Shown here: piece after piece, positions 16,801 to 26,340 of the stretch | How the letters are laid out: every line of letters starts with the position of its first letter | Numbering within the stretch: position 1 is the first letter of the stretch | Source of the DNA: Ignavibacteria bacterium UBA2373 | GTDB taxonomy: Bacteria > Bacteroidota > Ignavibacteria > Kapaibacteriales > UBA961 | Assembly (NCBI GenBank): GCA_002344005.1 | Contig: DDTD01000035.1 | Span: forward strand, 1-39,721 | DNA length: 39,721 nt | Reading direction: 5' to 3' | Notes under the pieces: model-generated | What the model saw: only the letters and a program-made list of their open reading frames with translations | Database searches by the model: none | Told to the model about the DNA's origin: nothing | Made by a program: the position numbers and the translations under genes

Positions 16801-17292
16801 TTAAACATCGTGTGCAAAAATACGCAATGTTTCGCCTTCTAAACGATAAGTGAACCATTCTGATAAATGCCGTGCGCCGCAGCGTTCATAAAAATCAATG
16901 GACGGGGTGTTCCAATCCAATACCTGCCATGTCATGCGCGTACAGTTCATTTCCACACCATGGTTGGCAACGGCTTTCATCAATGCTTTGCCGATTCCTA
17001 ATCCTCTGAATGCAGGAATAACAAATAAATCCTCTAAATAAATTCCGGGTTTTCCTTGCCATGTAGAAAATGTACGAAAATAAAGAGCAAATCCAACAAC
17101 ATTATTTTGTACTTCTGCAAGTATGCAATAAAATAATGGATTATCGGAAAAGCCATACTGTAACAAATCTTCTTTGGTAGCAATTGCCGCTTGAGGTTCT
17201 TTCTCGTATTCTGCTAATAAAGCGATTAAGTGCAAAATTATGTCACAATCATCAATTGTTGCGCTGCGTAATGTAAAATTATTTGTTTTCAT
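16801..17292 (-). CDS. GNAT family N-acetyltransferase
   Basis: The 163-aa protein is a single acetyl-CoA-dependent acetyltransferase domain. It begins LRSATIDDCDIILHLIALLAEYEK, the start seen in spermidine/spermine and thialysine acetyltransferase-like members, and has motif A (LFVIPAFRGLGIGKALMKAV, about residues 91-110) followed by WQVLDWNTPSIDFYERCGA, the motif B region that completes the fold. The YFRTFSTWQGKPGIYLEDLFV segment is also typical of diamine acetyltransferases. The acceptor is probably a small amine, but this is inference. It lies 16 bp upstream of the DUF2231-like gene. Confidence 0.85.
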   Translation of the reverse strand: MKTNNFTLRSATIDDCDIILHLIALLAEYEKEPQAAIATKEDLLQYGFSDNPLFYCILAEVQNNVVGFALYFRTFSTWQGKPGIYLEDLFVIPAFRGLGIGKALMKAVANHGVEMNCTRMTWQVLDWNTPSIDFYERCGARHLSEWFTYRLEGETLRIFAHDV

Positions 17293-17337
17293 TGTATATA
17301 ATTAAAAAAATATTGTTATGAAGTTGTGCGAAAAAAA

Positions 17338-18152
17338 TTATTTAAATAATCTGAAGGAAACACCACCGGCTATAAAATAATCAAGACTTGTACGTTCGCT
17401 AAAGGAATAGCCGGCTTCTAAATCTAATTGCATTAATGGCGCAACTAAATATGTGAAACCACCATCAACTAAAATATTGAGGTTTTCAGTTGAAGGCATA
17501 TCACCATACGTTTCAATATATGCGCCTAACTTATCAGTTAATACCATTGCTAAAGATACTATATAAACAAATGTTCCACCGGGTTTATCACCATTATATT
17601 TATCACCAAGATTTACACTAAGTGAGATATCATCAGTAAGTGTTTTAGCCAGCAATAATCGAAAATCAGGAACAGCGACGGCGGGACGAAAATATTCTGC
17701 TCCGACAGGTAAAACCATGTGAAGGTTGAGAGCAATTTCCGGTATAAGAGCATCTTCTTCCCTTATACCAAATTTACCACCAATAGCAATATCGGATAAT
17801 CCGGATTCTGAGTTTGTTTTATTTATGCCCTCCAAAAAAGTTTGGCTTTGCGAATGCTGACCAATGAGGCGAAGCTCTAAATTTTTAAGTAAGCCAATAC
17901 AAACTAATGTTGTGCCTACTGCTAATGTCTGCTGTTTATCAATATCTTGATCCAAGCCGCGTGTGTCCGAAGTAAACGTTATTCCTGTTTCAACTTGTAA
18001 TGATCCGGGGGGATAATGGTCGTAGATTCGGCTTGACCCGGGCGATCTGTCAAGAGTTGGGTAGTCTCCTGTGAATATAGAGACTGCGTGAAAGAAAAAG
18101 TATCCCAGATGAGCATTAAAACAGAAAGTCGGTAAAAATTTTTATGACGCAT
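17338..18152 (-). pseudogene. Outer-membrane transporter-family protein, frameshifted at a G6 tract
   Basis: Two frames together encode one protein. The upstream part (from ATG 18152; frame open from TTG 18188) gives a signal peptide (MRHKNFYRLSVLMLIW ... SLYSQ) and TDRPGQAESTTIIPP, then a stop at 17979. The downstream part resumes with QVETGITFTSDTRGLDQDIDKQQ and runs to a C-terminal FIAGGVSFRLFK. TDRPGQAES...PPGSLQVETG is the N-terminal signature of the transporter/MetA-phenol-degradation-like beta-barrel family. The tract at 18007-18012 reads six G on the plus strand; seven would restore IPPGSLQVETG exactly. It is therefore a one-base frameshift: a recent mutation, a homopolymer sequencing error, or a phase-variable tract. 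The rest of the gene is intact (about 270 aa when joined). Confidence 0.75.
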
Positions 18153-18299
18153 AAAAACTACTAAAAAGTAATAATGGTATAGTTTCAATGAATAAAACCG
18201 CTATATATGAATTTTTTTAGAATAAAAGTATTCTCAGACAACTCAATTATCTACTGCGAATTTTTAAATAATGAATATATCAAGGAAAAATTGTTAATA

Positions 18300-18992
18300 T
18301 TATCTTTGTCCGAAAATTGCTGTGCCGATTCTGATAATAGTTGCGCCTTCTTCAATGGCTATATGATAATCGGATGACATTCCCATGGAAAGATGATGCC
18401 AACTGTGCTGTGGATATTTTTGTATGAGCGTATTCTTTAATTCATATAATAGACGAAATTCTTCTCTGATAGCATTTTCTTCTTCCGGTGCAGGGATACA
18501 CATTAACCCCTCAATTCTAATGCCGTCTATCATCTGAATTTTTTCTACAATATCATGAACATCGTTTAGTGCAATACCTGATTTACTTAATTCGCCGGAG
18601 GTGTTGATTTGTAATAATATGGAAGTTCTTTGATTGTTTTTTATTGACAATTTACCAATTTCTTCGGCAAGACGAACAGAATCCACAGTATGAATAAGTG
18701 AACAAAAAGGTACAATATATTTTACTTTGTTCGTTTGAATATGCCCTATAAAATGCCAAGAGGGTTGTTGTATCGGTAAGAGAGATATTTCTGCATATTT
18801 ATCACGAAATTCTTGAGCATAGTTTTCACCAAAATATTGTATGTCTGCTTTTATTCCTTCGCAAATGATTGCTGTTGAATGAGTTTTTGAAACAGCAAGG
18901 ATAATAATGTCTTCCGGATTTCTTCCACATTGTAAAGCGTGATTATGTACATCATTTTGTACTTGATGCCAATTATTAGTAATGTTGGTCAT
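18300..18992 (-). CDS. YggS-family pyridoxal phosphate homeostasis protein
   Basis: The 230-aa protein is the PLPBP/YggS family, which binds pyridoxal 5'-phosphate and helps balance B6 vitamers without known catalytic turnover. The PLP lysine is K36 in ILAVSKTHS. Other landmarks are FGENYAQEF, WHFIGHIQTNKVKYI (about 94-108), the LLQINTSGELSKSGI strand and the C-terminal MGMSSDYHIAIEEGATIIRIGTAIFG phosphate-binding region. The start codon overlaps the dxr stop by ATGA, so translation is probably coupled. Confidence 0.95.
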   Translation of the reverse strand: MTNITNNWHQVQNDVHNHALQCGRNPEDIIILAVSKTHSTAIICEGIKADIQYFGENYAQEFRDKYAEISLLPIQQPSWHFIGHIQTNKVKYIVPFCSLIHTVDSVRLAEEIGKLSIKNNQRTSILLQINTSGELSKSGIALNDVHDIVEKIQMIDGIRIEGLMCIPAPEEENAIREEFRLLYELKNTLIQKYPQHSWHHLSMGMSSDYHIAIEEGATIIRIGTAIFGQR

Positions 18993-20137
18993 ACTGTTTT
19001 TAATAAAGAGTGAGCGAATAATCGTGCTTCTTTATCTGCATCTGATATATCATTCAATGAAGGATTGTCAATAATTTCTATATGATTTAATGCTGTTTCA
19101 ATGCATCGAAAAATATCAGTAAAAGAGCAAGCATGACGGAGAAAATAGTCCACAGCGATTTCATTAGCAGCATTGAGAATTGCAGGTGCTGTGCCACCCC
19201 TCTTCAAACAATCATACGCAAAACGCAAACATGGAAATGTGTCGGTGTTGGGTTGTTCAAATGTTAAATTCTTAAGCATTGAAAAATCTAAACGCGGAAA
19301 ATCGAATTGTGCGTGCCGCGGATAATACAATGCGTATGCAATAGGAATTCTCATATCAGGAGTACCTAATTGTGCTTTAATGCTGCCATCATTAAATTGA
19401 ACCATTGAATGAATAATACTTTGCGGATGAATAATAACATCTATTTTTTCCGCCGGCATGGAAAATAACCAATGAGCTTCAATAACTTCAAATCCTTTAT
19501 TCATTAATGTGGCTGAATCAATCGTAATTTTTGCTCCCATTGTCCAATTCGGGTGCTTTAGGGCATCTTCGGGTTTTATGCTAGAAAATAAATTTTTATC
19601 CATTGTACGAAATGGACCACCGGACGCAGTAAGTATTATTTTTTCTATATCTTCAATGTTTTCTCCGACTATTGATTGTAATATTGCGGAATGTTCACTG
19701 TCCACGGCAAGAAGAGAAGTATTATGGATATGTGCCTCTTTCATTATGATTTCACCCGCACTTACTAAGGTTTCTTTATTTGCCAAGGCAATCGTACTAC
19801 CTGCTCGAATAGCTGCAAGGGTTGGAAAAACACCCGAAAAACCAACCAGTGAACTCATGACTATGTCATTATTATCTGATGCCGCTTGTATAATTCCCTC
19901 GTCTCCACAAAGTATTGTACCTTTAAATGTTGTTGATTGGCAAAATTCTTTATATGCTTTTTCATTTGCAATAGCAACAGATATAGGGGAGTATGTTTGT
20001 ATTTGTTTCTCTAAAATATCAATACGTGAATTAGTGGTCAAGTATTTAAGCGTAAAGTCATTACGATTACGAGAAATAACATCTAATGTTTGTGAACCGA
20101 TGGAACCTGTTGAGCCGAGTATAGATAGTGTTTTCAT
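18989..20137 (-). CDS. dxr: 1-deoxy-D-xylulose-5-phosphate reductoisomerase
   Basis: Dxr converts DXP to 2-C-methyl-D-erythritol 4-phosphate with NADPH, the committed step of the MEP isoprenoid pathway. The 382-aa length is normal. The NADPH motif GSTGSIG is at residues 8-14. ALANKETLVSAG, VDSEHSAI, TASGGPF and the substrate/metal region MNKGFEVIEAHWLF are all present, as is the downstream HPQSIIHSMVQFNDGS. It lies 32 bp downstream of the DUF5686 gene and overlaps yggS by 4 bp, so the three are probably one minus-strand transcript. No other MEP gene is in the window. Confidence 0.97.
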   Translation of the reverse strand: MKTLSILGSTGSIGSQTLDVISRNRNDFTLKYLTTNSRIDILEKQIQTYSPISVAIANEKAYKEFCQSTTFKGTILCGDEGIIQAASDNNDIVMSSLVGFSGVFPTLAAIRAGSTIALANKETLVSAGEIIMKEAHIHNTSLLAVDSEHSAILQSIVGENIEDIEKIILTASGGPFRTMDKNLFSSIKPEDALKHPNWTMGAKITIDSATLMNKGFEVIEAHWLFSMPAEKIDVIIHPQSIIHSMVQFNDGSIKAQLGTPDMRIPIAYALYYPRHAQFDFPRLDFSMLKNLTFEQPNTDTFPCLRFAYDCLKRGGTAPAILNAANEIAVDYFLRHACSFTDIFRCIETALNHIEIIDNPSLNDISDADKEARLFAHSLLKTV

Positions 20138-20168
20138 GTATGTTCTTAATAGTGATGAATAATGTCAA

Positions 20169-22562
20169 TTACATTGGTAAGGTGATGCCGAGTCCCCATC
20201 CGATATTACCTGATGCTAATGGACCAATACCTGCACGAATATCACAACGTAAAAATAGTACATCACTAAAAAATGTAGGAATTCTTCCTAAGCCAAAACC
20301 AATTTCGCTGTAATGCTGTGTTCGTGTTGATGTTGATCGTGAATCGGGTGTATTTTTAGCAAGTAAAGCTAAGCCCCCGCCGATATAGAGGTCTATACCC
20401 CTGCTTTCAAATAGTGGTAAACCCAAAGCACGCCACCATAAATCAGTACAATCTATTTCTGATTGAAAATGAAATAATTCTGTGCCATTATATAATGCTG
20501 TCGGTGCGGTGTACATTCCGCCAAATGGTGCATAAGGTGTGAGAACGTTTTGTAATCGAAGGCGATATTGAAAAGGTATATCACCATCTGCTATTCCTGC
20601 CGATATTACGGTGCGTAATGATATAGGGTTATATCCAGTGGGAATTAATGGTAATAATGTTTGTACTTGGATATGGTATCGTTGAAAATTTCGAGAAGAA
20701 AGATATTCCAAACCAAATAATGCTTGTGTTTCAATACTATATTGGAATTGTTTGAGTTGCTGTAATGACACAGAACCATACAGAAAAGTAAGTTGTACTG
20801 TACGATATGCACCATTATCAATTGTAGGATTTTTTCTCCATTCCGTTCCGGCAAATAAAGAACGTGTGACTTTCAGGGTGTCAGTAAAATGACGTGATTC
20901 GGTAAATTCTACAGTACTTTTAATATGAAATATTTCACTTGCAAACCCTAATCCCCAACCATCTTGTTTATACCAATCATAATAATCATTGCCAAGAATT
21001 AATGTACCCAATGTGTTGACAGACTTGGAAATACTATTATCATGCCCAACAGTCTGCATTTGCGAAAATCCCTTAACAAAAGCTGAATGTTTCTGAGAAG
21101 AATCAAAAAAGTAGCGCACTTCGCCATCAATAAGTATGTCTTTTAAAGCAAAACTGTAAAGAGGTGAAATGTGGATAATCGTATTATCAAATTTTTTTGA
21201 AGAAAAAGAAATTCCTGTGGAAACACCGCTAATACGATTGAAGTCAAAAATCGGTTCAAATTCAAGATTGCTCACATTGCTAGTTCTTCGATTGGATTTC
21301 ATACTATCGATTCTTTTATTCTCATTTTTTTTGTAATATAATTTTTCTTCTTCTGACAACTCTTCAACGGTATTGCTTGTCCAGTAGTTTGTTTGCAGTG
21401 AATCTGCATTTTTTGCAATTATGACACTCTTGTTTTTCCATACAGAGTCTTCAATAATAATATTAGGTTGAATATCAGTAAAAATAGTTGTTGCTTGAAG
21501 TGACACACCAATTTCAAATATACCTTTAACAATTGAAGCTTTACCTAATCCCTGAGACTTTAAGTATGTTGGATGCCATGTGTCTGGAGCAATTTCTTCA
21601 AATTTCTCAATAAATCGTACATTGGAAACTAAAGGTATAGGTGTTGCTTCTGCAGGTTGTAAATCTATTTCTATTAATTGAAAAGTACCGTCGATAATTT
21701 TTATGATACCTTTGAATGAAGGGAAGAGCGTTGAAAGAGGGGTTACTTTGATACTATACACAAATTTATCGCCAATGGTCTGTCTGTCTTCCAGTGTATA
21801 TCTATAGCGACCGAATGGTTCTTCGGCAAGAGGGGAGAGAAATGTGGTATTGGCAACTACAATATTATCATTGTAAAAATTAATAAATTTACCTAATGCA
21901 AATGTATTTGATTCAGGATCTATATTTCGAGTTTGACGGCGTTGAATAATCGTGTTCTGTTGCTTTTGTGAGGGGTAATCAATAAACATTTCCGAAATCG
22001 TTTCTAATACCAAAGAAGTGGTATCTTGTTCACCATCAGCATTAGCGGAAAATGAAATACTATTTGAGGATGCTGTTGAAGAACCAATCCCCTTACCTAA
22101 GATTTCGGAGGTAAGTTTTGAATAAAGATTTGCTTTGAGTGTTCGGACTCGTCGAATATTATCTTTTTTTTCTTGAATTGCTTTACGTATAATCCCATTG
22201 ACATCAAGTGCACTTACAACAACTTCGTCTGTTCTTAATTCTGAAGGTATGAGCTCTATATTGAGTTGTTCTGACGATTCTGCAATTGGAATCTCCTTAG
22301 TTTGGAATCCAATAGATTTGACAATGAGAATCGGATTTTGTTGGGATATGGCACGCAAGCGAAATTGTCCACTTTTTCCGCTATATGTACCTCGATTGCT
22401 ATTCTTAAGGCGTAATGAAGCACCTGCAAGGGGTAATTTGGTTTTCGCATCGCTTATCGTTCCTGTAATCATAAAGTCACTTGCTGTTGATGACAAGGTT
22501 GTGCATAACAGAACTATGAGCCATAGAGGCAATAGGGGTGTAGATGTTCTATAGATGTTCAT
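20169..22562 (-). CDS. DUF5686/carboxypeptidase-regulatory-like outer-membrane protein
   Basis: Starting at the ATG at 22562 (797 aa), the protein has a signal peptide (LLPLWLIVLLCTTLSSTAS), then a CarboxypepD_reg-like beta-sandwich (ITGTISDAKTKLPLAGASLRLKN ... IVKSIGFQTKEIPI) and a long region typical of DUF5686, including VSALDVNGIIRKAIQEKKDNI and the C-terminal beta-barrel strands ending GLGITLPM. The frame extends to 22640, but the extra residues are not signal-like. DUF5686 proteins are outer-membrane proteins of unknown function confined largely to Bacteroidota and relatives. It heads the dxr-yggS transcript, with a 341-bp region upstream that faces the FN3-like gene. Confidence 0.85.
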   Translation of the reverse strand: MNIYRTSTPLLPLWLIVLLCTTLSSTASDFMITGTISDAKTKLPLAGASLRLKNSNRGTYSGKSGQFRLRAISQQNPILIVKSIGFQTKEIPIAESSEQLNIELIPSELRTDEVVVSALDVNGIIRKAIQEKKDNIRRVRTLKANLYSKLTSEILGKGIGSSTASSNSISFSANADGEQDTTSLVLETISEMFIDYPSQKQQNTIIQRRQTRNIDPESNTFALGKFINFYNDNIVVANTTFLSPLAEEPFGRYRYTLEDRQTIGDKFVYSIKVTPLSTLFPSFKGIIKIIDGTFQLIEIDLQPAEATPIPLVSNVRFIEKFEEIAPDTWHPTYLKSQGLGKASIVKGIFEIGVSLQATTIFTDIQPNIIIEDSVWKNKSVIIAKNADSLQTNYWTSNTVEELSEEEKLYYKKNENKRIDSMKSNRRTSNVSNLEFEPIFDFNRISGVSTGISFSSKKFDNTIIHISPLYSFALKDILIDGEVRYFFDSSQKHSAFVKGFSQMQTVGHDNSISKSVNTLGTLILGNDYYDWYKQDGWGLGFASEIFHIKSTVEFTESRHFTDTLKVTRSLFAGTEWRKNPTIDNGAYRTVQLTFLYGSVSLQQLKQFQYSIETQALFGLEYLSSRNFQRYHIQVQTLLPLIPTGYNPISLRTVISAGIADGDIPFQYRLRLQNVLTPYAPFGGMYTAPTALYNGTELFHFQSEIDCTDLWWRALGLPLFESRGIDLYIGGGLALLAKNTPDSRSTSTRTQHYSEIGFGLGRIPTFFSDVLFLRCDIRAGIGPLASGNIGWGLGITLPM

Positions 22563-22903
22563 GTATATTGTATTTAATGTCAATCTTTTCGAGTGAATAT
22601 GCAATAGTAACACTTCAACGTAAGTGTGAGAAATATGCAAATGATAACAGCGAACGAAACGGATTCCGTCATGCCATAGATTAAATTTTGTGCGAGAGTT
22701 AGTCTAAAACACTCAGAAATAATGATGGAAGATGATTTTTGTTGATTGGATCATTGAAATCAAAAGCAGAGATAACACTAATCTATCATATTCCGAAAGC
22801 GAAAATACTTTCGTTCTGTGAATAAATTGCGTACTCAATCGTCAAATTTGCAGTAACCTAACTTTTTTTTGCCATAAAGTTTCAAAACACGTATTTTTGC
22901 CAG
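22563..22903. other. Divergent intergenic region
   Basis: This 341-bp stretch lies between divergent genes. It contains a promoter candidate for the plus-strand gene (22868-22899), a small hairpin (CGAAAG/CTTTCG around CGAAAATA near 22793-22812) and, on the minus strand, TATTTTCG at 22807-22800 without a matching -33 box. No RNA gene or coding region is seen. Confidence 0.6.
22868..22899 (+). promoter_or_regulatory. Bacteroidetes-type promoter, leaderless start
   Basis: TTTG (22868-22871), a 20-bp spacer and TATTTTTG (22892-22899) match TTTG-N19/20-TAnnTTTG with no mismatch. The -7 box ends only four bases before the ATG at 22904, which has no Shine-Dalgarno sequence. If the usual -7 spacing holds, transcription would start at or just around the start codon, giving a leaderless or nearly leaderless mRNA. 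Confidence 0.55.
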
Positions 22904-23317
22904 ATGAAAAAGCTATTACTCATACTTAGCGTGATGTGCGTTACTGTTGCAGTAGCGGCAGAAGCATCGTTGGATTACTTTACAGCAAAGTCGGACGGAC
23001 GTTCTATTACGGTGCAATGGCGCTCTGCTGTTGAGAATAATGTACGTTCTTATGAAATCGAACGTTCCAATGATGGCAAGACCTTTCGTTATCTAAAAGC
23101 AATTACTGCAACGGGTTCCAACTCTGAGTATCGTTTCTCTGATGAAGAAGTGTTCATGAAAGGCGATGGTGAGAACACCCTTTCCTCATCATACTCTTAT
23201 CGTTTGCGAATAATCGGTAAAGATAATACCGTGACATATTCAAACCAAACCAATGTAAGTCATGCCGTAAGTGGTGTCCGCCGAACATGGGGTATGATTA
23301 AAGAAATGTTCCGATAA
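22904..23317 (+). CDS. Small secreted fibronectin type III-like protein
   Basis: The 137-aa protein has a signal peptide (MKKLLLILSVMCVTVAVAA, cleaved near AAEA) and a single beta-sandwich: ITVQWRSAVENNVRSYEIERSNDGKTF, then YRFSDEE and YSYRLRIIGKDNTVTYSN, the strand pattern of an FN3 domain as found near the C-termini of many T9SS cargo proteins. A short basic tail (VRRTWGMIKEMFR) follows in place of a sorting domain. It may be a free-standing adhesion or interaction module. It is probably cotranscribed with the metalloprotease 69 bp downstream. Confidence 0.7.
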   Translation: MKKLLLILSVMCVTVAVAAEASLDYFTAKSDGRSITVQWRSAVENNVRSYEIERSNDGKTFRYLKAITATGSNSEYRFSDEEVFMKGDGENTLSSSYSYRLRIIGKDNTVTYSNQTNVSHAVSGVRRTWGMIKEMFR

Positions 23318-23386
23318 ATTTATTCCTCGTCAATCTATACGAGTTTTATCATGTTACTCAATGTGATGTGGTGAAAGGGTAGTATT

Positions 23387-25006
23387 ATGAATACATTTTT
23401 TTCCTTTGTCATTCTCGGTCTTGTTTTGTTTGGATTGTCACTTCAATCAGATGCCCATGAGGATGGCAAATGTGGTACATTCGCTTCTCCAAACAAAGAC
23501 GTTTCCGTCTTAAATAATCCACGCCCGCTTGCTCAACGCTCAATATCATCACCATCAGGAAAGTTTCTTATCCACTATGACATTGAAGGAATTCACGCTG
23601 TTGATGTGAAAGATGTGGATGGTAATTCTGTACCTGATTGGATTGATTCCGTTGGTTATTATTTTGATTATGCATATCGTTTACAAGTAGATACTTTGGG
23701 CTATACAGCTCCTCCGGCAGATACAGGCGGAGGTTCGAAGCAATATGACATTTATGTAAGGGAGTTGGCAAGTCAAAATATTTATGGAGTTACTAATCCG
23801 ACTGAATCAGAGATTACAGGTGGAGCATATCTCAGATTCAAAAGTTATATCATCATCGATAATAATTACAGTCAGGATGATAAGAATACTGCCGGCACTC
23901 CGGTTTTTTCTACTTTTGGTTATGATGGTTTGAAATGTACAATTGTCCATGAGTATTTTCATGCAATTCAGATTGGGGCTTATGGGAGGACAAATTTTTC
24001 CGCATATTATGAAATGGCAAGCACATGGATGGAGTGGAGGGCATTTCCCGAAATTTATGATTATATATTGCAAGCTCGAAGATTTTTCACTTCTCCTCAG
24101 ACATATTATTTCGGTCGCGAAGAAGCCGAATTTGGGTATAAATATGGACCTTTTGCCCTCTATTTGACTTCGCGGTTTGGCGACAATCTCATGCGTCAAT
24201 CGTGGGAAGAAGTACGTAATGGTCAAGCGCCATATAAAGCATTAGATATTGCTTGTGTTAAGAATGGTACTACATTGCAGGGGGTGTGGTGCGATTTTTT
24301 ACCTTTACTCTACAGAACTAACAATAGATCACGTAAACTCGGCTTACCCCAAGAGTTACCGGTTGCACACTTATACCCTGCATTGAAAGAATCTTATACA
24401 GAAATGTTTTCCGAGCCGAGTATTTCAATTTCGCAAAGAATTCCCGCATATTCCGCTTTATTTATTCGAAATATTTTACTCCCTGAAGGGACGAATACAC
24501 CGGATACGGCTGATATAATTTTTACCAATCCACATACAGATGCAATAATACGCGGATCGGCTTCCGATGCATCATTCGTGTATGAGCTACGATCAAATCC
24601 GGGATTGGAACAACAAATTTCAGGGACAACATATTCATGGAGCTATTCTATTGATGGTGCTAAACCTTGCTATTTCAGCAATGTCTCGAACGGTTATGTT
24701 ACTGATGGCGTTGATAATGTTTTTCCATCGCCGTACCGTTTGGGCATGGATAAAGAACTTTATTTTCCTGCACCTGCTCAATCGCTCGTTGGTAAAGAGA
24801 TAGTATTGGAGATTTTTGATCTATCCACTCGAGTATTGCTACACGAAGAAGCGACGGTTATTAGAGCCAATACTTTGCCCGGTAAAAGTACTCTATTGCG
24901 TGTGGTGACATGGAAGCCGGACAATGTACTCTCAACAGGTGTATATCTTTACAAACTACGCTACTTCGACACAATAACATTTGGTAAATTTGTCATAAAA
25001 CAATGA
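23387..25006 (+). CDS. Secreted zinc metalloprotease, MXAN_6640-like
   Basis: The 539-aa protein has a signal peptide (FFSFVILGLVLFGLSLQSDA), a calcium-loop-like DVDGNSVPDWID segment near residue 78, and a zinc motif HEYFH (H188, E189, H192) in TIVHEYFHAIQIG, followed by MASTWMEW, which could give the third ligand. This arrangement is that of the MXAN_6640-type putative metalloproteases found in Myxococcus and Bacteroidota-like genomes. The last 90 residues (from SPYRLGMDKELYFP to GVYLYKLRYFDTITFGKFVIKQ) resemble a FlgD-Ig/T9SS-type sorting domain, so secretion through T9SS is likely. GAAAGGGTAG upstream of the ATG is a fair ribosome binding site. Substrates are unknown. Confidence 0.75.
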   Translation: MNTFFSFVILGLVLFGLSLQSDAHEDGKCGTFASPNKDVSVLNNPRPLAQRSISSPSGKFLIHYDIEGIHAVDVKDVDGNSVPDWIDSVGYYFDYAYRLQVDTLGYTAPPADTGGGSKQYDIYVRELASQNIYGVTNPTESEITGGAYLRFKSYIIIDNNYSQDDKNTAGTPVFSTFGYDGLKCTIVHEYFHAIQIGAYGRTNFSAYYEMASTWMEWRAFPEIYDYILQARRFFTSPQTYYFGREEAEFGYKYGPFALYLTSRFGDNLMRQSWEEVRNGQAPYKALDIACVKNGTTLQGVWCDFLPLLYRTNNRSRKLGLPQELPVAHLYPALKESYTEMFSEPSISISQRIPAYSALFIRNILLPEGTNTPDTADIIFTNPHTDAIIRGSASDASFVYELRSNPGLEQQISGTTYSWSYSIDGAKPCYFSNVSNGYVTDGVDNVFPSPYRLGMDKELYFPAPAQSLVGKEIVLEIFDLSTRVLLHEEATVIRANTLPGKSTLLRVVTWKPDNVLSTGVYLYKLRYFDTITFGKFVIKQ

Positions 25007-25034
25007 TGGAATTATTCGGAAAATTGCAGCCACA

Positions 25035-26273
25035 ATGGAACAATCATTCACAGAAAGCATACAGCAACGTTACGGTATTATTGGCTCTTCTAAAGAGATA
25101 CAAGAAGCACTTCACACATTGATACAAGTTGCGCCGACAGACCTTTCTGTACTGATTTCAGGCGAAACCGGTACGGGCAAAGAGGTATTTGCTCAAGCCC
25201 TGCACGGACTAAGTAAACGACGCAAAAATCCATTTATCAGCGTAAACTGTGGTGCTATTCCTGAAACATTGTTGGAATCCGAGCTGTTCGGTCATGAAAA
25301 AGGAGCATTTACAGGAGCGATAGAACAGCGTATTGGTTTTTTTGAAGCAGCAAATAATGGAACTATTTTCCTTGATGAAATTGGCGATATGCCTTATTCT
25401 TTGCAAGTTAAGTTGTTACGAGTGCTCGAAAGTGGAGAGTTTTCCCGCGTTGGCTCTTCAACCGTTCAAAAAGTAGATGTCAGAATCGTTGCAGCAACCA
25501 ACCGCATATTAACTGAGGATGTGTTGCAAGGGAAGTTTCGTGAAGATTTGATGTTTCGACTCAATTCTGTGACGATACATTTGCCGCCATTGCGACTTCA
25601 TCCTGAAGATATTCCCGATTTAGTGGAGCATTTTGCGGAACGTACTGCCGAAAAAATAGGTGTTGATTTCAAAGGTATCAGTAATGATGCATTATCTATG
25701 CTCCAACATCTGCCATGGAAAGGCAATATAAGAGAGTTACGCAATTTTGTCGAAACTTTAGTAACATTGGAACGAGGGGCATATATTACCGATGTTCGTT
25801 TGCACAGTTATATTAGACCGGCTTTACCTCCGGCTCATACACTTGATGTGGTACATGATAATGCTATAGTACCATTACATACAACAACCCCGCCGCCAAA
25901 TCCTGAACAACCAGCCACTCCTCATCGTCCGTCACAAACAACGGATAATGAACTTATTTATCGCTCATTATTAGAATTACGTAATGAGATTGCAGATGTA
26001 AAGCGTGGTTTGAGCGTTCTTGCAGATGATATGCGTTCCATGGTGATTACTGGTGCACAAAGTTCGATTGTGAAAACAGTAGAAACTGATACTCCATTAA
26101 CCGATACTTCCTGGAAAAATAGAACCTTGAGCGATGTGGAAAAAGATATGTTACAATCTGCTTTAGAACGTTATCATGGCAACCGTCGGATGGCTGCAAA
26201 AGCACTTGGAATAGGCGAGCGCACAATGTACCGTAAAATGCACTTCTATGGTTTATTTGAAGAAAGTGAATAG
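25035..26273 (+). CDS. Sigma-54-dependent transcriptional activator without a sensor domain
   Basis: The 412-aa protein is an enhancer-binding AAA+ ATPase. Walker A is GETGTGKE (43-50), the sigma-54 contact loop is GAFTGA (90-95), Walker B is GTIFLDEIGDMP (109-120), and the arginine-finger region FREDLMFRLNSV is present. The AAA+ domain starts almost at the N-terminus, so there is no receiver, GAF or PAS domain, as in PspF. A Pro-rich linker (about 270-300) and a helical segment (ELRNEIADVKRGLSVLADDM) lead to a Fis-type helix-turn-helix (RRMAAKALGIGERTMYRKM, near 386-404). Control must come from expression level or a partner protein. Twenty-eight bases separate it from the metalloprotease, and sigma and anti-sigma genes follow. 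Confidence 0.93.
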   Translation: MEQSFTESIQQRYGIIGSSKEIQEALHTLIQVAPTDLSVLISGETGTGKEVFAQALHGLSKRRKNPFISVNCGAIPETLLESELFGHEKGAFTGAIEQRIGFFEAANNGTIFLDEIGDMPYSLQVKLLRVLESGEFSRVGSSTVQKVDVRIVAATNRILTEDVLQGKFREDLMFRLNSVTIHLPPLRLHPEDIPDLVEHFAERTAEKIGVDFKGISNDALSMLQHLPWKGNIRELRNFVETLVTLERGAYITDVRLHSYIRPALPPAHTLDVVHDNAIVPLHTTTPPPNPEQPATPHRPSQTTDNELIYRSLLELRNEIADVKRGLSVLADDMRSMVITGAQSSIVKTVETDTPLTDTSWKNRTLSDVEKDMLQSALERYHGNRRMAAKALGIGERTMYRKMHFYGLFEESE

Positions 26274-26340
26274 AGTTCTGTAACATTTTACGTTTTTTTT
26301 CATCACTACAAATAATAGTGCATACTTCTTTCGATTAAAT

